A DNA stretch of 64,000 bases. Source: Vreelandella profundi (GTDB lineage Bacteria > Pseudomonadota > Gammaproteobacteria > Pseudomonadales > Halomonadaceae). The position numbers and the translations under genes were made by a program. Shown piece after piece: positions 45,644 to 55,179 of this stretch. The DNA is taken from NCBI RefSeq assembly GCF_019722725.1, contig NZ_CP077941.1, positions 2,852,001-2,916,000 of the forward strand. The letters run 5' to 3'. The notes below the pieces were generated by a model, which saw nothing but the letters and a program-made list of their open reading frames with translations, did no database searches and was not told the DNA's origin. The first letter of the stretch is position 1, and each line of letters opens with the position of its first letter.

Positions 45644-46573
45644 ATGAACATCAATACAATGGATCTTAATGCTTTGCGTGTCTTTGAACGCGTTGCCGCG
45701 ACGGGCAGCTTCACCGCGGCTGCTCACCATTTTCATCGCGCGGTATCATCGGTTTCGCGTCAGATCCGCGGTCTGGAAGAGTCGGTGGGGCAGGTATTAC
45801 TTTACCGGCATACTCGTGCCGTCACGCTGACGGAAGCAGGAGCACGTTACTATGAGGAGATTCGAGAGATTTTAGAGCGCCTCGACCAAGCCACAGAGGC
45901 GCTGGCTTTTCCTAATACTGAACCCAGTGGCACGCTAAGGCTGAATGCGCCCGTGGCGTTTGGTCAACGCCAAATCGTGCCGCTACTGCATCAGTTTCAA
46001 TGCCAGCACCCAGGCATTACCGCTGAGCTACAGTTGAGCGATCAGGTGGTTGACCCCGTCCGCGAAGGGCACGACATCACCTTTCGCGTCGGCGATCTTG
46101 CCGACTCAACGCTGATTGCCCGCCGCCTGGCACCGATGAATTACGTGGTAGCCGCAGCACCAAGCTATCTCGCCACCTGCGGTGAACCCGCCACGCCCGA
46201 CGAGCTGCTCAACCACAACTGCCTGCTCTATCACGGCGAACTAGGGCGTCAGCGCTGGTATTTCCAGGCGCCGGGACAGAGCCGATCAACCGCCTACGAA
46301 GTTAACGGCAATCTCTACAGCAACGATGCCATTACCCTGTTGCAGGCGGCCTTGTTGGGTCAAGGACTCGTGATGTTCCCTACTTGGCTCGTCGCCGATG
46401 AGCTGCGAAACAAGTCCCTGATAGCCGTCTTGAAGCTTTGGGAGGGAGAAGTCATGCCGGGGCGGCGCGATATTCACGTGCTGACAACCGAACGCCGCCT
46501 GAAAACACCTAAGGTGAGCGCCTTTCTTGACTATCTTTTTGCGTCGATCAGCCCTAAACCGCCTTGGGATTAA
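45644..46573 (+). CDS. LysR-family transcriptional regulator
   Basis: This 309-residue regulator has an N-terminal helix-turn-helix (residues about 6-65: MDLNALRVFERVAATGSFTA and SSVSRQIRGLEESVGQVLL) and a C-terminal periplasmic-binding-like effector domain. The group resembles PecT/AphB types with a TLRLNAPVAFGQRQIVPLL start to the effector domain. It is divergent from the PRISE reductase gene with 131 bp between starts, the usual layout for LysR regulators and their targets. Its 3' end overlaps the convergent GST gene by 20 bp. Confidence 0.93.
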   Translation: MNINTMDLNALRVFERVAATGSFTAAAHHFHRAVSSVSRQIRGLEESVGQVLLYRHTRAVTLTEAGARYYEEIREILERLDQATEALAFPNTEPSGTLRLNAPVAFGQRQIVPLLHQFQCQHPGITAELQLSDQVVDPVREGHDITFRVGDLADSTLIARRLAPMNYVVAAAPSYLATCGEPATPDELLNHNCLLYHGELGRQRWYFQAPGQSRSTAYEVNGNLYSNDAITLLQAALLGQGLVMFPTWLVADELRNKSLIAVLKLWEGEVMPGRRDIHVLTTERRLKTPKVSAFLDYLFASISPKPPWD

Positions 46574-47204
46574 AGCGCTGGGCATCATCACACAGTCTTT
46601 GAAAAGCAGTCCTTTTCTGTAAGCGCTCGACCCAACCCGACAATGCCGGCCAACGAGCAGCATCAAGCTCGAGACTTGATAGTAAAAAGCTGCTCATATG
46701 TGCCCCAAGAGCAATGTCGGCATAGCTAAACGTCGGGCCCATCAGCCACTCACCACCCAGCGTTTGCAAACGCTCTTCCAAATGATCAAACACCGGGGGA
46801 ATCTGTTCGCGCATCGCCTTTTGCACGACCGCCTCATCCGCCGGCGTACCAAAACGCACGGGCTTGACCAAGCGCTCAATCAGCGGAGCAAGCAGCACCG
46901 GCGCGACGTCCTCATCGGCGTATTTATCCCACTGCACGGCGCGCGCCACGCTCTCAGGGTTAGCGGTATCCAACAGCTCAGAAGGATAGCGACTCAAGAG
47001 ATAGTGACAAATGGCTGATGAGTCTGAGATACCAAACTCACCATCTTGAAACGCCGGAATACGACCCAGCGGGCTCAGCGCTCTAAAATCAGCAGAAGTG
47101 TCACCAGGCACTAGGAATCGCTGTTCAAATTCAAGTTCCAGCTCATATAGGGTAAACAGCACCTTGCGGACAAACGGCGAGAGCGGCACTCCGTAGAGGA
47201 TCAT
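46554..47204 (-). CDS. Glutathione S-transferase family protein
   Basis: This 216-residue protein has the two-domain GST fold: a thioredoxin-like N-terminus (MILYGVPLSPFVRKVLFTLYE, with the active Ser at about residue 9 and the family cis-Pro in RIPAFQDGE) and the ISDSSAICHYL glutathione-binding block, then a helical C-terminal domain. The start at 47204 follows GGAGAAACACC; a 14-residue longer reading is unsupported. It overlaps the convergent LysR gene by 20 bp at its 3' end. Class and substrate are not clear. Confidence 0.9.
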   Translation of the reverse strand: MILYGVPLSPFVRKVLFTLYELELEFEQRFLVPGDTSADFRALSPLGRIPAFQDGEFGISDSSAICHYLLSRYPSELLDTANPESVARAVQWDKYADEDVAPVLLAPLIERLVKPVRFGTPADEAVVQKAMREQIPPVFDHLEERLQTLGGEWLMGPTFSYADIALGAHMSSFLLSSLELDAARWPALSGWVERLQKRTAFQRLCDDAQRFNPKAV

Positions 47205-47264
47205 GGTGTTTCTCCAGCGTGATGAAAAAGCCTGTAGCGTAACCAAATATTTAATCGACGCATA

Positions 47265-47292
47265 CGAAAAAGCCGCCCTTTCGGACGGCTTA
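47265..47292 (-). terminator. Terminator of the tRNA cluster
   Basis: On the minus strand an AGCCGTCC/GGGCGGCT stem (one mismatch) with a short loop is followed by TTTTT, 40 bp past tRNA-Thr. Confidence 0.8.
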
Positions 47293-47331
47293 ATCTAATT
47301 CTCTGACGCTTTACTTTTAACCATCTTTAGA

Positions 47332-47407
<76 letters not shown>

Positions 47408-47479
47408 GCTTCACGTTTTCTTGAGAATATGATTGCTTCGCTGCTAAGCTCTGCAATCAACAAGAAATTTTGTTGGCAA

Positions 47480-47554
47480 TGGCTGGGGTACCAGGATTCG
47501 AACCTGGGAATGCCGCTACCAAAAAGCGGTGCCTTACCACTTGGCGATACCCCA
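47480..47554 (-). tRNA. tRNA-Gln (anticodon TTG)
   Basis: A complete 75-base cloverleaf with an encoded CCA end. The acceptor stem is TGGGGTA/TACCCCA, whose weak first pair is typical of tRNA-Gln, and the anticodon loop is TTTTGGT. Confidence 0.97.
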
Positions 47555-47560
47555 ACTGCG

Positions 47561-47636
47561 TGGTGGCCAGAGACGGAATCGAACCGCCGACACGGGGATT
47601 TTCAATCCCCTGCTCTACCGACTGAGCTATCTGGCC
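47561..47636 (-). tRNA. tRNA-Phe (anticodon GAA)
   Basis: A complete 76-base cloverleaf with an encoded CCA end. The anticodon stem-loop is GGGGATTGAAAATCCCC. It lies only six bases upstream of tRNA-Gln, so Phe, Gln and Thr are transcribed together in that order. Confidence 0.97.
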
Positions 47637-47760
47637 GCTGCCAACGGTGCGTATTAAACTAAAAACGCCGCTTTTCGTCAACACCTTTGTGAAACTTTCT
47701 TTCGATACCGATGCTTATGGGTATTTTGCGCCACTGCCTTTACTAGAATGGCGGCAAAGC

Positions 47761-48036
47761 CTATGCCTGCGTCGGCGGCACATACCCTTCAGCTTTATCT
47801 GTTTCCTGATTATCCAGGAAGCGCTGCATCTGATCCATAAGATAGGCCCGCGACTCCGGATCGAGCATATTTAGATGCTTCTCGTTGATCAAGCGAGTTT
47901 GCAGCGCCTGCCAAGCTTCCCAGGCGGGCTTGGAGACCGTTGCCTGAATCTCCTGGCCTTGCTTGCCCGGCAAGGGCGGGAATGGCAACGCTTCTAACTC
48001 TGTTTGGTACTTACGGCAAAAAACGGTATTGCTCAT
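47761..48036 (-). CDS. yggX: Fe(II)-trafficking/oxidative damage protection protein YggX
   Basis: YggX is a small cytosolic protein that protects iron-sulfur clusters from oxidation and is part of the superoxide response in enterics. The 90-residue protein has the conserved start SNTVFCRKYQTELEALPFPP with the redox Cys7, GQEIQATVSKPAWEAWQ and NEKHLNMLDPESRAYLMDQM. The start at 48036 follows AGGAGCATGCT. It lies downstream of mutY on the same strand, the same order as in E. coli. Confidence 0.96.
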   Translation of the reverse strand: MSNTVFCRKYQTELEALPFPPLPGKQGQEIQATVSKPAWEAWQALQTRLINEKHLNMLDPESRAYLMDQMQRFLDNQETDKAEGYVPPTQA

Positions 48037-48104
48037 AGCATGCTCCTGGTTGTGCGATTTCATTCAATGGCCCCTCCCACACGGCTAAGACGCCTATGCG
48101 TGAC

Positions 48105-49187
48105 CTATAACGGGGTGAGGGTAAAAGGCGTTAGCTGACTCAGCAGCGCTTTGACCGGCGCCGCCAGCCCCAGCGCCGGCGGATCGTTGATGTCGTACCA
48201 TACGCCGCTTTCACGAATACCGCCCAGCCTATCGCAGGTCACCGGCTGCGGGGTAATCTCTAAGCGAAAATGGCTAAACGTATGATAAAAGCTCGGCGCT
48301 GTACTGCCGCGCTCAGGATTGACGACGTGATCCTCTAGCCAGTCGTTGAGTTCGCCATGCTTATCAAACTGCGGCAAGCTCCATAGCCCGCCCCATAGGC
48401 CACTCGGAGGACGTTTTTCTAACCATACGCGCCCTTTTGCATCGCTCAGCATTAGCATAATGGTCTGCCGTGTGGGCAACGCTTTTTTCGGTTTAGATTC
48501 AGGATAGCGCTGTGGCTCGCCCTGAGCATAGGCCAAACATACGTCATCAAACGGGCAGCTTAAACAGTTAGGCTTGCTGCGCTTACATAGCGTCGCACCA
48601 AAATCCATGATCGCCTGGGTGTAATCGGCTAAGCGCGCGCTGGGCGTGTAATACTCGGCCAGGGCCCATAGCTTTTGCTCCACCGCCGGCTTGCCCGGCC
48701 AGCCGGAAAGCGCATGCAGGCGAGTAAGCGAGCGTTTGACATTACCATCTAAGATGGCGGCCCGCCGCCCCGTGCTTTGCGCAACGATGGCACCTGCGGT
48801 GGAGCGGCCAATGCCGGGCAGCGCTCTGAGGGCATCGACACTTTCGCTGGGTAGTTCAGCGCCGTGCTGCGCTACCGTGATTTGAGCGGCCTTGTGCAAA
48901 TTCCGCGCACGGGCGTAATAACCTAGCCCTGTCCATAGATGCAGCACCTCATCTTGCGGCGCGCTCGCAAGCGTCTCCAAGGTCGGAAAGCGCGTCATGA
49001 AGCGTTCAAAATATGGAATGACAGTCGCAACCTGTGTTTGCTGCAGCATAATTTCAGACACCCATACGCGGTAGGCGCTGCGCGGTGACTGCCAGGGCAA
49101 GTCGTGGCGCCCATACTGGTCGAACCAGGCTAATAGTCGACGTTGGAATTCAGCGGCCGTCAGCCGCGGTGCGGGCATATCTGCCAT
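48105..49187 (-). CDS. mutY: Adenine DNA glycosylase
   Basis: MutY removes adenine mispaired with 8-oxoguanine. The 360-residue protein has the HhH-GPD core (VSEIMLQQTQVATVIPYF with the catalytic Glu, and LPGIGRSTAGAIVAQS followed by ILDGNVKRSL with the catalytic Asp). The [4Fe-4S] Cys set is visible in CKRSKPNCLSCPFDDVC. A C-terminal MutT-like domain recognises 8-oxoG (LEKRPPSGLWGGLWSLPQF). All catalytic residues are present. It is upstream of yggX on the same strand, a conserved pairing. Confidence 0.97.
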   Translation of the reverse strand: MADMPAPRLTAAEFQRRLLAWFDQYGRHDLPWQSPRSAYRVWVSEIMLQQTQVATVIPYFERFMTRFPTLETLASAPQDEVLHLWTGLGYYARARNLHKAAQITVAQHGAELPSESVDALRALPGIGRSTAGAIVAQSTGRRAAILDGNVKRSLTRLHALSGWPGKPAVEQKLWALAEYYTPSARLADYTQAIMDFGATLCKRSKPNCLSCPFDDVCLAYAQGEPQRYPESKPKKALPTRQTIMLMLSDAKGRVWLEKRPPSGLWGGLWSLPQFDKHGELNDWLEDHVVNPERGSTAPSFYHTFSHFRLEITPQPVTCDRLGGIRESGVWYDINDPPALGLAAPVKALLSQLTPFTLTPL

Positions 49188-49232
49188 GCACGTTCCTCAT
49201 ACAGAAGCATGTAAACGATCCACGATGCTCAT

Positions 49233-49260
49233 AAAAAAGCGCCGGCACTGAGGCCGGCGC
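49233..49260 (-). terminator. Intrinsic terminator of the asmA operon
   Basis: On the minus strand GCGCCGGC and GCCGGCGC form a perfect 8-bp stem around a six-base loop, followed by six T residues. Confidence 0.92.
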
Positions 49261-49281
49261 AGAATAGGCATGCATCGTTAC

Positions 49282-51615
49282 TTAGTTAAATAAGTTACGC
49301 AGACCCTCGCGAAGTTTCTGGCCCGCTCCTTCGCCGAGACTCTCGTCGAGCTGATCCAAAGAATCACCCAGGCGCTCTTCCAGCTCTTCGTCAACACGAT
49401 CACCGGCTTCGTTACGCAGCAGGTCGACAACGGCCGTCTGGAATGCCGCCCGGTCAAAGCGGCACCACTCGCTGCGCTCATCGCTCAGGCTGCCTTCACA
49501 GCGTACGGGGAGCGGCAATTGCGCCAGTCGCGGGTTAACGTTGCAGGCCGCGTCAGCCGTATCGACTAAGCGTGCGTTGGCGTGGGTGTCGAAAGCCATG
49601 CTGCTGAGATTAAGCTCGCCGTCGCCCTGAACATTGATACCCGGCAGAGTGATGAGTAGATCATCGCTTTCCACCAGCCCGTTGCTAATTTGGAAGGTGC
49701 CATCGAACTGCTCGAAGCGAGTATCATCATGCCATTCGCGAACGGTGCCCTCACCTTCTAGCTGAGCGACCAGCTCACACATTTGCTGTGAAATATTGGT
49801 CTCTAAGATCGCCCCGTCCTTTAGGTGAGCCGTGAGCTCGCCATTCAGGTTGCTCGTCAGCGCTTCCCGAGTATTGCCAAGGCTGGTGAGGTCGCCAGAC
49901 AAATCAAAACGACCGCGCAGCGGTGACGTTTCTTCACTCATCGCTTCAATTAACGGGGCTACTTGCACGTTGCTAATCGTTGGCGAGAATGCCCATTCAA
50001 GCACGGAATCAGAGGCGTCCACCTGGCCAGTAGCGTTGAGCTTACCTTCATAGAAACCGGACTCAAACGCCGTTAAGCGATGGACGCCATCATCCCCGCG
50101 CAGCTGCAAACTAGGCTTATTGAACGTCAGTCCAGCAAAAACGAGGGTATCAATACTCAGATCACCTTCTAGCGCTAACCCTGCAAGCACGGATTGTGGG
50201 AGTAGCGAATCACTGCTTTGGGCAAAAGCGCTGCGTAGCAAGCCGCGGTTTGCTTGCTCCGCCGTGGCCTCACCGGGCAAGTAACGGTCAAGTGACAGCT
50301 GATCACCGGCCAAATCAAACGCTAACCGTGAGCCGTCTAGCGCCGCCGATAGCTCTCCGGTAAAGGTGCTGTCGTCGATGACTAACGACAGCCTGGGCAG
50401 TGAGAACTGTTCGGCGTCGCCTTCAATAGGGCTGGTCATTGCCACATCACTGAGCGCGGCTTCGCCCGCGGTGGTGAGGGTAATACCCGCGCGTGCTAGC
50501 CAGGGGCGCAGCGTGAAAGGCGCTGCGGTTAGCTGCCCACGATAGTTCGGCGCATCAAGCATCTGCTCAATATTAAGGTGGCCGCTCACTCGTAGCCCAT
50601 CAGGGCCCGTGAGCTGGAGATCTTTAAGCTGGGCGGTCTGTGCTTGCCAGTCGCCTTCTAAGCCAAAGGCAAGCGCCAGTGCTAGGCTGCCCTGCCAGCT
50701 GTCTGCATTGCGCAGGCCCGCTTCCAGCAACCCTTCTTTAATCGATAGCTGCTGCTCGCCCATTCGCGCGACTATTTCGGCGGCTTTCAAACTAAGCTGC
50801 TGCGGCTCGCTGTCAGCTTTGGTGCTGGTACGCGTCGTTAATGACATGTTTTCGAGTACAAAAAGCTCTTCTTCTAAACCAAGCCGCATGCGCGTTTCAA
50901 GATTGATGTCACTGGTAATATCCGGAGCGCGCTCCAATACCTCGGCATCCAGGCGGTTATGCTTGGTTAAAGTGAACATGGCTTTAAGTGGGAAAGCACG
51001 CACCGGATTAACGTTACTACCCGATATGTTCAACTGCTGCAGCCGCCACAGCGCTTGGGTTTGCTCATCACGAAAGCGTATATCGGCATTTTTTACTTCC
51101 ACGCTCGCGATATTCAGCACTACCGCCAAACTCCCGGCGTCGGCATTAGGGCCTGCGCTGGCAGGCGCCAACACCGTTTCAGCGGCGCCGTTTGTCTGTT
51201 CAGACAAGCGCTCGACCAACGGCTCCCAGTTGCCTTCGCCTTCAGCATCGCGCTCTAAGTTGAGGCGCATGCCATCCAATGTCAGCCCATCAACGGCAAT
51301 CTCGCCGCGCAGCAGCGGTGCAAAGGCAACGCTCACTTCAGCGCGGTTAATCGCCGCAAAAGCGGCACTGTCTTGATCTTGCTCAGGCAGCCACGCGCGT
51401 GCCTGCTCCACGCTGACCCCAATACGCGGATAGAACGACCAGTTAATCGGGCCATCCAACACCAAATTCAGCCCCGTTTGCTCTTCTACTACGGCGGTTA
51501 AGCGCGGCTTGAAGTCTTCTGGATCTAAAAAGGTAGTCACGTAGACCACCGCAGCGACCGCCACGATGGCAAGAATGCCGACGGCCGCTAGCAAAATACG
51601 TAATAACTGTTTCAT
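49282..51615 (-). CDS. AsmA-family envelope protein
   Basis: This 777-residue protein has one N-terminal membrane segment (MKQLLRILLAAVGILAIVAV) and a large periplasmic part rich in beta-strand repeats. The N-terminal AsmA pattern is clear in LDPEDFKPRLTAVVEEQTG and GPINWSFYPRIGVSVEQARAWL. The C-terminal AsmA domain contains GRFDLSGDLTSLGNTREAL and GELTAHLKDGAILETNI. AsmA-like proteins are thought to bridge the membranes and move phospholipids, like TamB and YhdP. It overlaps the PanZ-like gene (TAATG), so the two are coupled. Confidence 0.92.
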   Translation of the reverse strand: MKQLLRILLAAVGILAIVAVAAVVYVTTFLDPEDFKPRLTAVVEEQTGLNLVLDGPINWSFYPRIGVSVEQARAWLPEQDQDSAAFAAINRAEVSVAFAPLLRGEIAVDGLTLDGMRLNLERDAEGEGNWEPLVERLSEQTNGAAETVLAPASAGPNADAGSLAVVLNIASVEVKNADIRFRDEQTQALWRLQQLNISGSNVNPVRAFPLKAMFTLTKHNRLDAEVLERAPDITSDINLETRMRLGLEEELFVLENMSLTTRTSTKADSEPQQLSLKAAEIVARMGEQQLSIKEGLLEAGLRNADSWQGSLALALAFGLEGDWQAQTAQLKDLQLTGPDGLRVSGHLNIEQMLDAPNYRGQLTAAPFTLRPWLARAGITLTTAGEAALSDVAMTSPIEGDAEQFSLPRLSLVIDDSTFTGELSAALDGSRLAFDLAGDQLSLDRYLPGEATAEQANRGLLRSAFAQSSDSLLPQSVLAGLALEGDLSIDTLVFAGLTFNKPSLQLRGDDGVHRLTAFESGFYEGKLNATGQVDASDSVLEWAFSPTISNVQVAPLIEAMSEETSPLRGRFDLSGDLTSLGNTREALTSNLNGELTAHLKDGAILETNISQQMCELVAQLEGEGTVREWHDDTRFEQFDGTFQISNGLVESDDLLITLPGINVQGDGELNLSSMAFDTHANARLVDTADAACNVNPRLAQLPLPVRCEGSLSDERSEWCRFDRAAFQTAVVDLLRNEAGDRVDEELEERLGDSLDQLDESLGEGAGQKLREGLRNLFN

Positions 51616-52094
51616 TACCCTTTCCCTTGTGGGTCTAACTCAACAAAATCGCTGGTGGCAGGCATCCCCGCCGGTGTCATTGGATTGGCCATGGGCCGAT
51701 AGCCTAACTTGGAAAGCAACACACGGTCAGCCAGTGGCAGTGAAGAGGTTTCAATACGCAATACGCGACCTTCTTGTTTGGCCTGCTCACCCAGCAGGGC
51801 CATTAAGCGCGAACCAACGCCACGGCGGCGTGTGGTTATGCGTACGCAGAGCTCAGAAAGCCACCATGCGCGATCTGCACCTTCTTGTACCGCGACGGCT
51901 CCCAGCAGTCGATCATTGAAAAGCGCGCAGGCAAAAAAGTGCCGGCCGTTAAAATGTGCATCGATAAACGGCTCAACCGTGGGAGTGGGCATACGCTCTT
52001 GAGGCGCGTCCTTATAAATGCGCACTAGATCAAGGCGCACCTGTTCATCGGCTTCCCAACGGGCCTGGTCGACGTGGTGCAGTGTCACCGGCAT
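51615..52094 (-). CDS. PanZ-like GNAT-family protein
   Basis: This is a 159-residue GNAT-fold protein. The beginning (DEQVRLDLVRIYKDAP), the FFACALFNDRLLGAVAV strand pair and LCVRITTRRRGVGSRLMALL, with the acetyl-CoA loop RRRGVG, resemble PanZ (PanM), the acetyl-CoA sensor that promotes maturation of aspartate decarboxylase PanD and limits pantothenate synthesis. PanZ itself is shorter (about 127 residues). An ordinary acetyltransferase role remains possible. The stop overlaps the asmA start; no pan genes are nearby. Confidence 0.65.
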   Translation of the reverse strand: MPVTLHHVDQARWEADEQVRLDLVRIYKDAPQERMPTPTVEPFIDAHFNGRHFFACALFNDRLLGAVAVQEGADRAWWLSELCVRITTRRRGVGSRLMALLGEQAKQEGRVLRIETSSLPLADRVLLSKLGYRPMANPMTPAGMPATSDFVELDPQGKG

Positions 52095-52231
52095 GGTGAA
52101 ATCCTCTTCGCCAAAGCAGCCTTGCTGCTATTTTGCCATCATTGATAACGGCTACATTTCGCGCATTGTAGCGGATGAGGGCGTCGATTCACTATAATGG
52201 TCGCTTCGCCAGAGGTCATGCCCTGATCAAA

Positions 52232-52258
52232 CGGTGGTAAGTTGATGCAAAACCACCG
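52232..52258 (+). other. Stem-loop in the his operon leader region
   Basis: CGGTGGT and ACCACCG form a 7-bp stem with a 13-base loop, about 78 bp before hisB. No T-run follows and no His-codon-rich leader peptide is visible, so it is not a classical his attenuator. Confidence 0.35.
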
Positions 52259-52260
52259 AC

Positions 52261-52299
52261 CATTCCTTAGGATCATCCCTTAGGATCGTTCCTCAGGGC
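52261..52299 (+). repeat. 13-bp tandem repeat before hisB
   Basis: Three head-to-tail units: CATTCCTTAGGAT, CATCCCTTAGGAT (one change) and CGTTCCTCAGGGC (degenerate). They directly follow the stem-loop. Confidence 0.75.
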
Positions 52300-52335
52300 T
52301 CCCCTCAGAGTGCGCTTCAGCCTAGGAGATGCAAC

Positions 52336-52929
52336 ATGTCAGCGCGTATTGCCACGGTTAGCCGTGACACCAACGAAACGCAGATCAAGGTCAGCGTAAA
52401 CCTCGACGGTGAAGGCCGTCTTAGCTGCCAAACCGGCGTTCCGTTTCTGGATCATATGCTTGATCAAGTTGCCCGCCACGGGATGATCGATCTCGACATC
52501 AATGCCACCGGCGACCTATATATTGACGACCACCATACCGTAGAAGACCTGGGTATTACGCTAGGCCAAGCTTTTTTTGAAGCCATTGGCGATAAGCGCG
52601 GCATCTACCGGTACGGACATGCCTATGTGCCTCTGGACGAAGCGCTTTCGCGCGTGGTGATCGATTTTTCCGGACGCCCCGGTCTCTTTATGAACGTTGA
52701 TTTTACGCGCGACACGATCGGCAGCATGGACACCCAGCTTTTCTGGGAGTTTTTTCAAGGCTTCGCCAACCATGCCCGCGTGACGCTGCATATCGACAAC
52801 ATTAAAGGCTTTAATGCTCACCATCAGGCTGAAACGATTTTCAAAGCCTTTGGACGTGCACTACGCATGGCGGTAGCAGAAGACCCTCGCATGGCCGGAC
52901 AAATGCCCTCAACCAAAGGGAGCCTGTAA
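52336..52929 (+). CDS. hisB: Imidazoleglycerol-phosphate dehydratase
   Basis: HisB catalyses the manganese-dependent dehydration step of histidine synthesis. The 197-residue monofunctional form (no phosphatase domain) has the two metal-binding motifs: [17 protein letters not shown] with [11 protein letters not shown], and the mirrored [29 protein letters not shown] half. Length is typical of the monofunctional enzyme. It is first in a hisBHAF series. Confidence 0.98.
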   Translation: MSARIATVSRDTNETQIKVSVNLDGEGRLSCQTGVPFLDHMLDQVARHGMIDLDINATGDLYIDDHHTVEDLGITLGQAFFEAIGDKRGIYRYGHAYVPLDEALSRVVIDFSGRPGLFMNVDFTRDTIGSMDTQLFWEFFQGFANHARVTLHIDNIKGFNAHHQAETIFKAFGRALRMAVAEDPRMAGQMPSTKGSL

Positions 52930-52981
52930 TGCTTTGCAGTACCACTAGCGACTATCCCTTTACTTTCACAAGGAGCGCTTC

Positions 52982-53623
52982 ATGACCATTGCGGTGATCG
53001 ACTATGGAATGGGCAACCTGCATTCCGTGGCCAAAGCGCTGGAACACGTGACGCATGAAAATGTGGTTATTACCCGCGACCCGCGGCGTATTCTTGGTGC
53101 GACTCGCCTAGTACTACCGGGCCAAGGGGCCATCCGCGACTGCGTTGGCGAACTTGAGCGCACCGATTTACGCGGGCTGGTGGATGAGATTTTAACGCGC
53201 CAAGATAAACCGCTGCTAGGTATTTGCGTGGGTCAGCAAATGCTGCTGGAGCGTAGCGAAGAAAACGGCGGCGTGGCGTGCCTAGGGTTCTTCAAAGGTA
53301 GCGTAGATCGTTTTCCTAACGATATGCGCGATGCTCACGAGCAGCGTTTAAAAGTCCCTCACATGGGCTGGAATGTCGTTGAGCAGCATCACGACCATCC
53401 GCTGTGGGCGGGCATTGATAACCGCGAACACTTCTACTTCGTGCATAGCTATTATGTCAATGCCGCAGACGATGCTCAGGTGTTTGGCACGACTCAATAT
53501 GGCAAGGTAAACGCCCATGTCGCCATTGGCCGCGATGCGACCTTCGCGGTGCAGTTTCACCCCGAAAAAAGCTCCCGCGCCGGTCTTCGCCTACTCGAAA
53601 ACTTCGTCACCTGGACGCCCTGA
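52982..53623 (+). CDS. hisH: Imidazole glycerol phosphate synthase, glutaminase subunit
   Basis: HisH releases ammonia from glutamine and passes it to HisF. The 213-residue class I amidotransferase keeps its triad: Cys in [13 protein letters not shown] near residue 82 and His-Glu in [14 protein letters not shown] near residue 195. The oxyanion motif is in [12 protein letters not shown]. The start follows AAGGAGCGCTTC. It lies 52 bp after hisB and just before hisA. Its intact Cys contrasts with the Cys-less amidotransferase at 56.4 kb. Confidence 0.98.
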   Translation: MTIAVIDYGMGNLHSVAKALEHVTHENVVITRDPRRILGATRLVLPGQGAIRDCVGELERTDLRGLVDEILTRQDKPLLGICVGQQMLLERSEENGGVACLGFFKGSVDRFPNDMRDAHEQRLKVPHMGWNVVEQHHDHPLWAGIDNREHFYFVHSYYVNAADDAQVFGTTQYGKVNAHVAIGRDATFAVQFHPEKSSRAGLRLLENFVTWTP

Positions 53624-53634
53624 GAGGATTGTTT

Positions 53635-54381
53635 ATGTTAGTCATTCCCGCTATTGATCTCAAAGACGGCCAGTGTGTGCGGCTAAAACAAGGCCGCATG
53701 GAAGACGCCACCTCTTACGGCGATGACCCGGTAGCCATGGCGGCACGCTGGGTGGAAGCCGGTGCACGCAGGCTGCATCTTGTAGATTTAAACGGCGCCT
53801 TTGAAGGCAAGCCGGTGAATGGCGATGCCGTGACCGCTATCGCCCGCGCCTATCCCAACCTGCCGATTCAGATTGGCGGCGGCATCCGTAGTGCAGAAAC
53901 GATTGAGCACTACCTAAGCGCTGGCGTCGCCTACGTCATTATCGGCACCAAAGCGGTAAAAGAGCCTGCCTTTGTAGGCGAAATGTGCCGCGCATTCCCA
54001 GGTCATGTGATTGTTGGGCTCGACGCTAAAGACGGCTATGTCGCCACCGACGGCTGGGCAGAAGTGTCGACGATTAAAGCCACAGAACTGGCCAAGCGCT
54101 TCGCCAACGATGGCGTATCCAGCATCGTTTACACCGATATTGCCCGCGATGGCATGATGCAGGGTGTCAACGTAGAAGCCACCGCGGCGCTTGCTCGCGA
54201 AGGCGGCTTACCGGTGATTGCCTCCGGCGGCGTGACCAATCTAGACGACATCAGAGCGCTGTGCGATGTCGCTGACAGCGGTATTTTAGGCGCTATCACC
54301 GGCCGCGCTATTTACGAAGGCAGCCTGGATGTCGATGAAGCACAGCGCCTGAGCGACCAGCTAACAGGAGACCGCTCATGA
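53635..54381 (+). CDS. hisA: Phosphoribosylformimino-5-aminoimidazole carboxamide ribotide isomerase
   Basis: HisA opens the ribose ring of ProFAR to give PRFAR, the HisF substrate. The 248-residue TIM barrel has the N-terminal catalytic Asp in [18 protein letters not shown] and the C-terminal one in [15 protein letters not shown]. Phosphate-binding loops are [11 protein letters not shown] and [15 protein letters not shown] 53635 is the start; a TTG six bases upstream sits too close to the AGAGGA box. The stop overlaps hisF by ATGA. Confidence 0.98.
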   Translation: MLVIPAIDLKDGQCVRLKQGRMEDATSYGDDPVAMAARWVEAGARRLHLVDLNGAFEGKPVNGDAVTAIARAYPNLPIQIGGGIRSAETIEHYLSAGVAYVIIGTKAVKEPAFVGEMCRAFPGHVIVGLDAKDGYVATDGWAEVSTIKATELAKRFANDGVSSIVYTDIARDGMMQGVNVEATAALAREGGLPVIASGGVTNLDDIRALCDVADSGILGAITGRAIYEGSLDVDEAQRLSDQLTGDRS

Positions 54382-55151
54382 GCCTTACTAAACGTATTAT
54401 CCCCTGCCTGGATGTAGACGCCGGGCGGGTGGTTAAAGGCGTTAATTTTGTCGGCATTCGTGATGCCGGCGACCCGGTGGAGATCGCTCAGCGCTACAAT
54501 CAGCAAGGTGCTGACGAAATCACCTTTCTGGATATTACCGCCAGTCACGAAGATCGCGACACTACAGTTGAAATGGTCGAGCGCATTGCGGGTGAAGTGT
54601 TTATTCCATTAACCGTGGGCGGCGGCATTCGCACCTGTGATGACATTCGCACCATGCTTAACGCCGGGGCGGACAAAGTCTCGATCAATACCGCAGCGGT
54701 CACCAACCCCGACTTCGTGCGCGAAGCCGCGGAACGTTTTGGCAGCCAGTGCATTGTCGTCGCAATCGATGCCAAGCGAGTGTCTGCCGAGGGCGAAACG
54801 CCGCGTTGGGAAATTTTCACCCACGGTGGCCGTCGCGCAACGGGGCTCGACGCCGTTGAATGGGCAAAGAAAATGGTGGAATTCGGCGCAGGCGAACTGC
54901 TGCTTACCAGCATGGATCGCGATGGCACCAAGATTGGCTTTGACTTAGGCGTCACCCACGCGATTTCCGAAGCGGTGAGCGTTCCTGTGATTGCCTCGGG
55001 CGGTGTGGGCAACCTGGATCACTTCGTGGACGGCGTGTTAAAAGGCGGTGCCGATGCGGTGCTGGCCGCCAGCATTTTCCACTTCGGCGAGTACACGATT
55101 CCTGAAGCAAAACGCTACATGGCAGAGCGTGGCATTGAAATGCGCCTTTAA
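54378..55151 (+). CDS. hisF: Imidazole glycerol phosphate synthase, cyclase subunit
   Basis: HisF uses ammonia from HisH and PRFAR to make imidazole glycerol phosphate and AICAR. The 257-residue TIM barrel has the N-terminal catalytic Asp in [18 protein letters not shown] and the second in [16 protein letters not shown], with phosphate loops [11 protein letters not shown] and [12 protein letters not shown]. It overlaps hisA and is followed after 28 bp by a small secreted-protein gene. hisC is encoded separately at 61.4 kb. Confidence 0.98.
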   Translation: MSLTKRIIPCLDVDAGRVVKGVNFVGIRDAGDPVEIAQRYNQQGADEITFLDITASHEDRDTTVEMVERIAGEVFIPLTVGGGIRTCDDIRTMLNAGADKVSINTAAVTNPDFVREAAERFGSQCIVVAIDAKRVSAEGETPRWEIFTHGGRRATGLDAVEWAKKMVEFGAGELLLTSMDRDGTKIGFDLGVTHAISEAVSVPVIASGGVGNLDHFVDGVLKGGADAVLAASIFHFGEYTIPEAKRYMAERGIEMRL

Positions 55152-55179
55152 GATGCCTTTCTTCAATCAGGAGCGGCGA

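Noticed and set aside
52232..52335. His operon attenuator
   Set aside because: There is no leader peptide with consecutive His codons and no T-run after the stem-loop.
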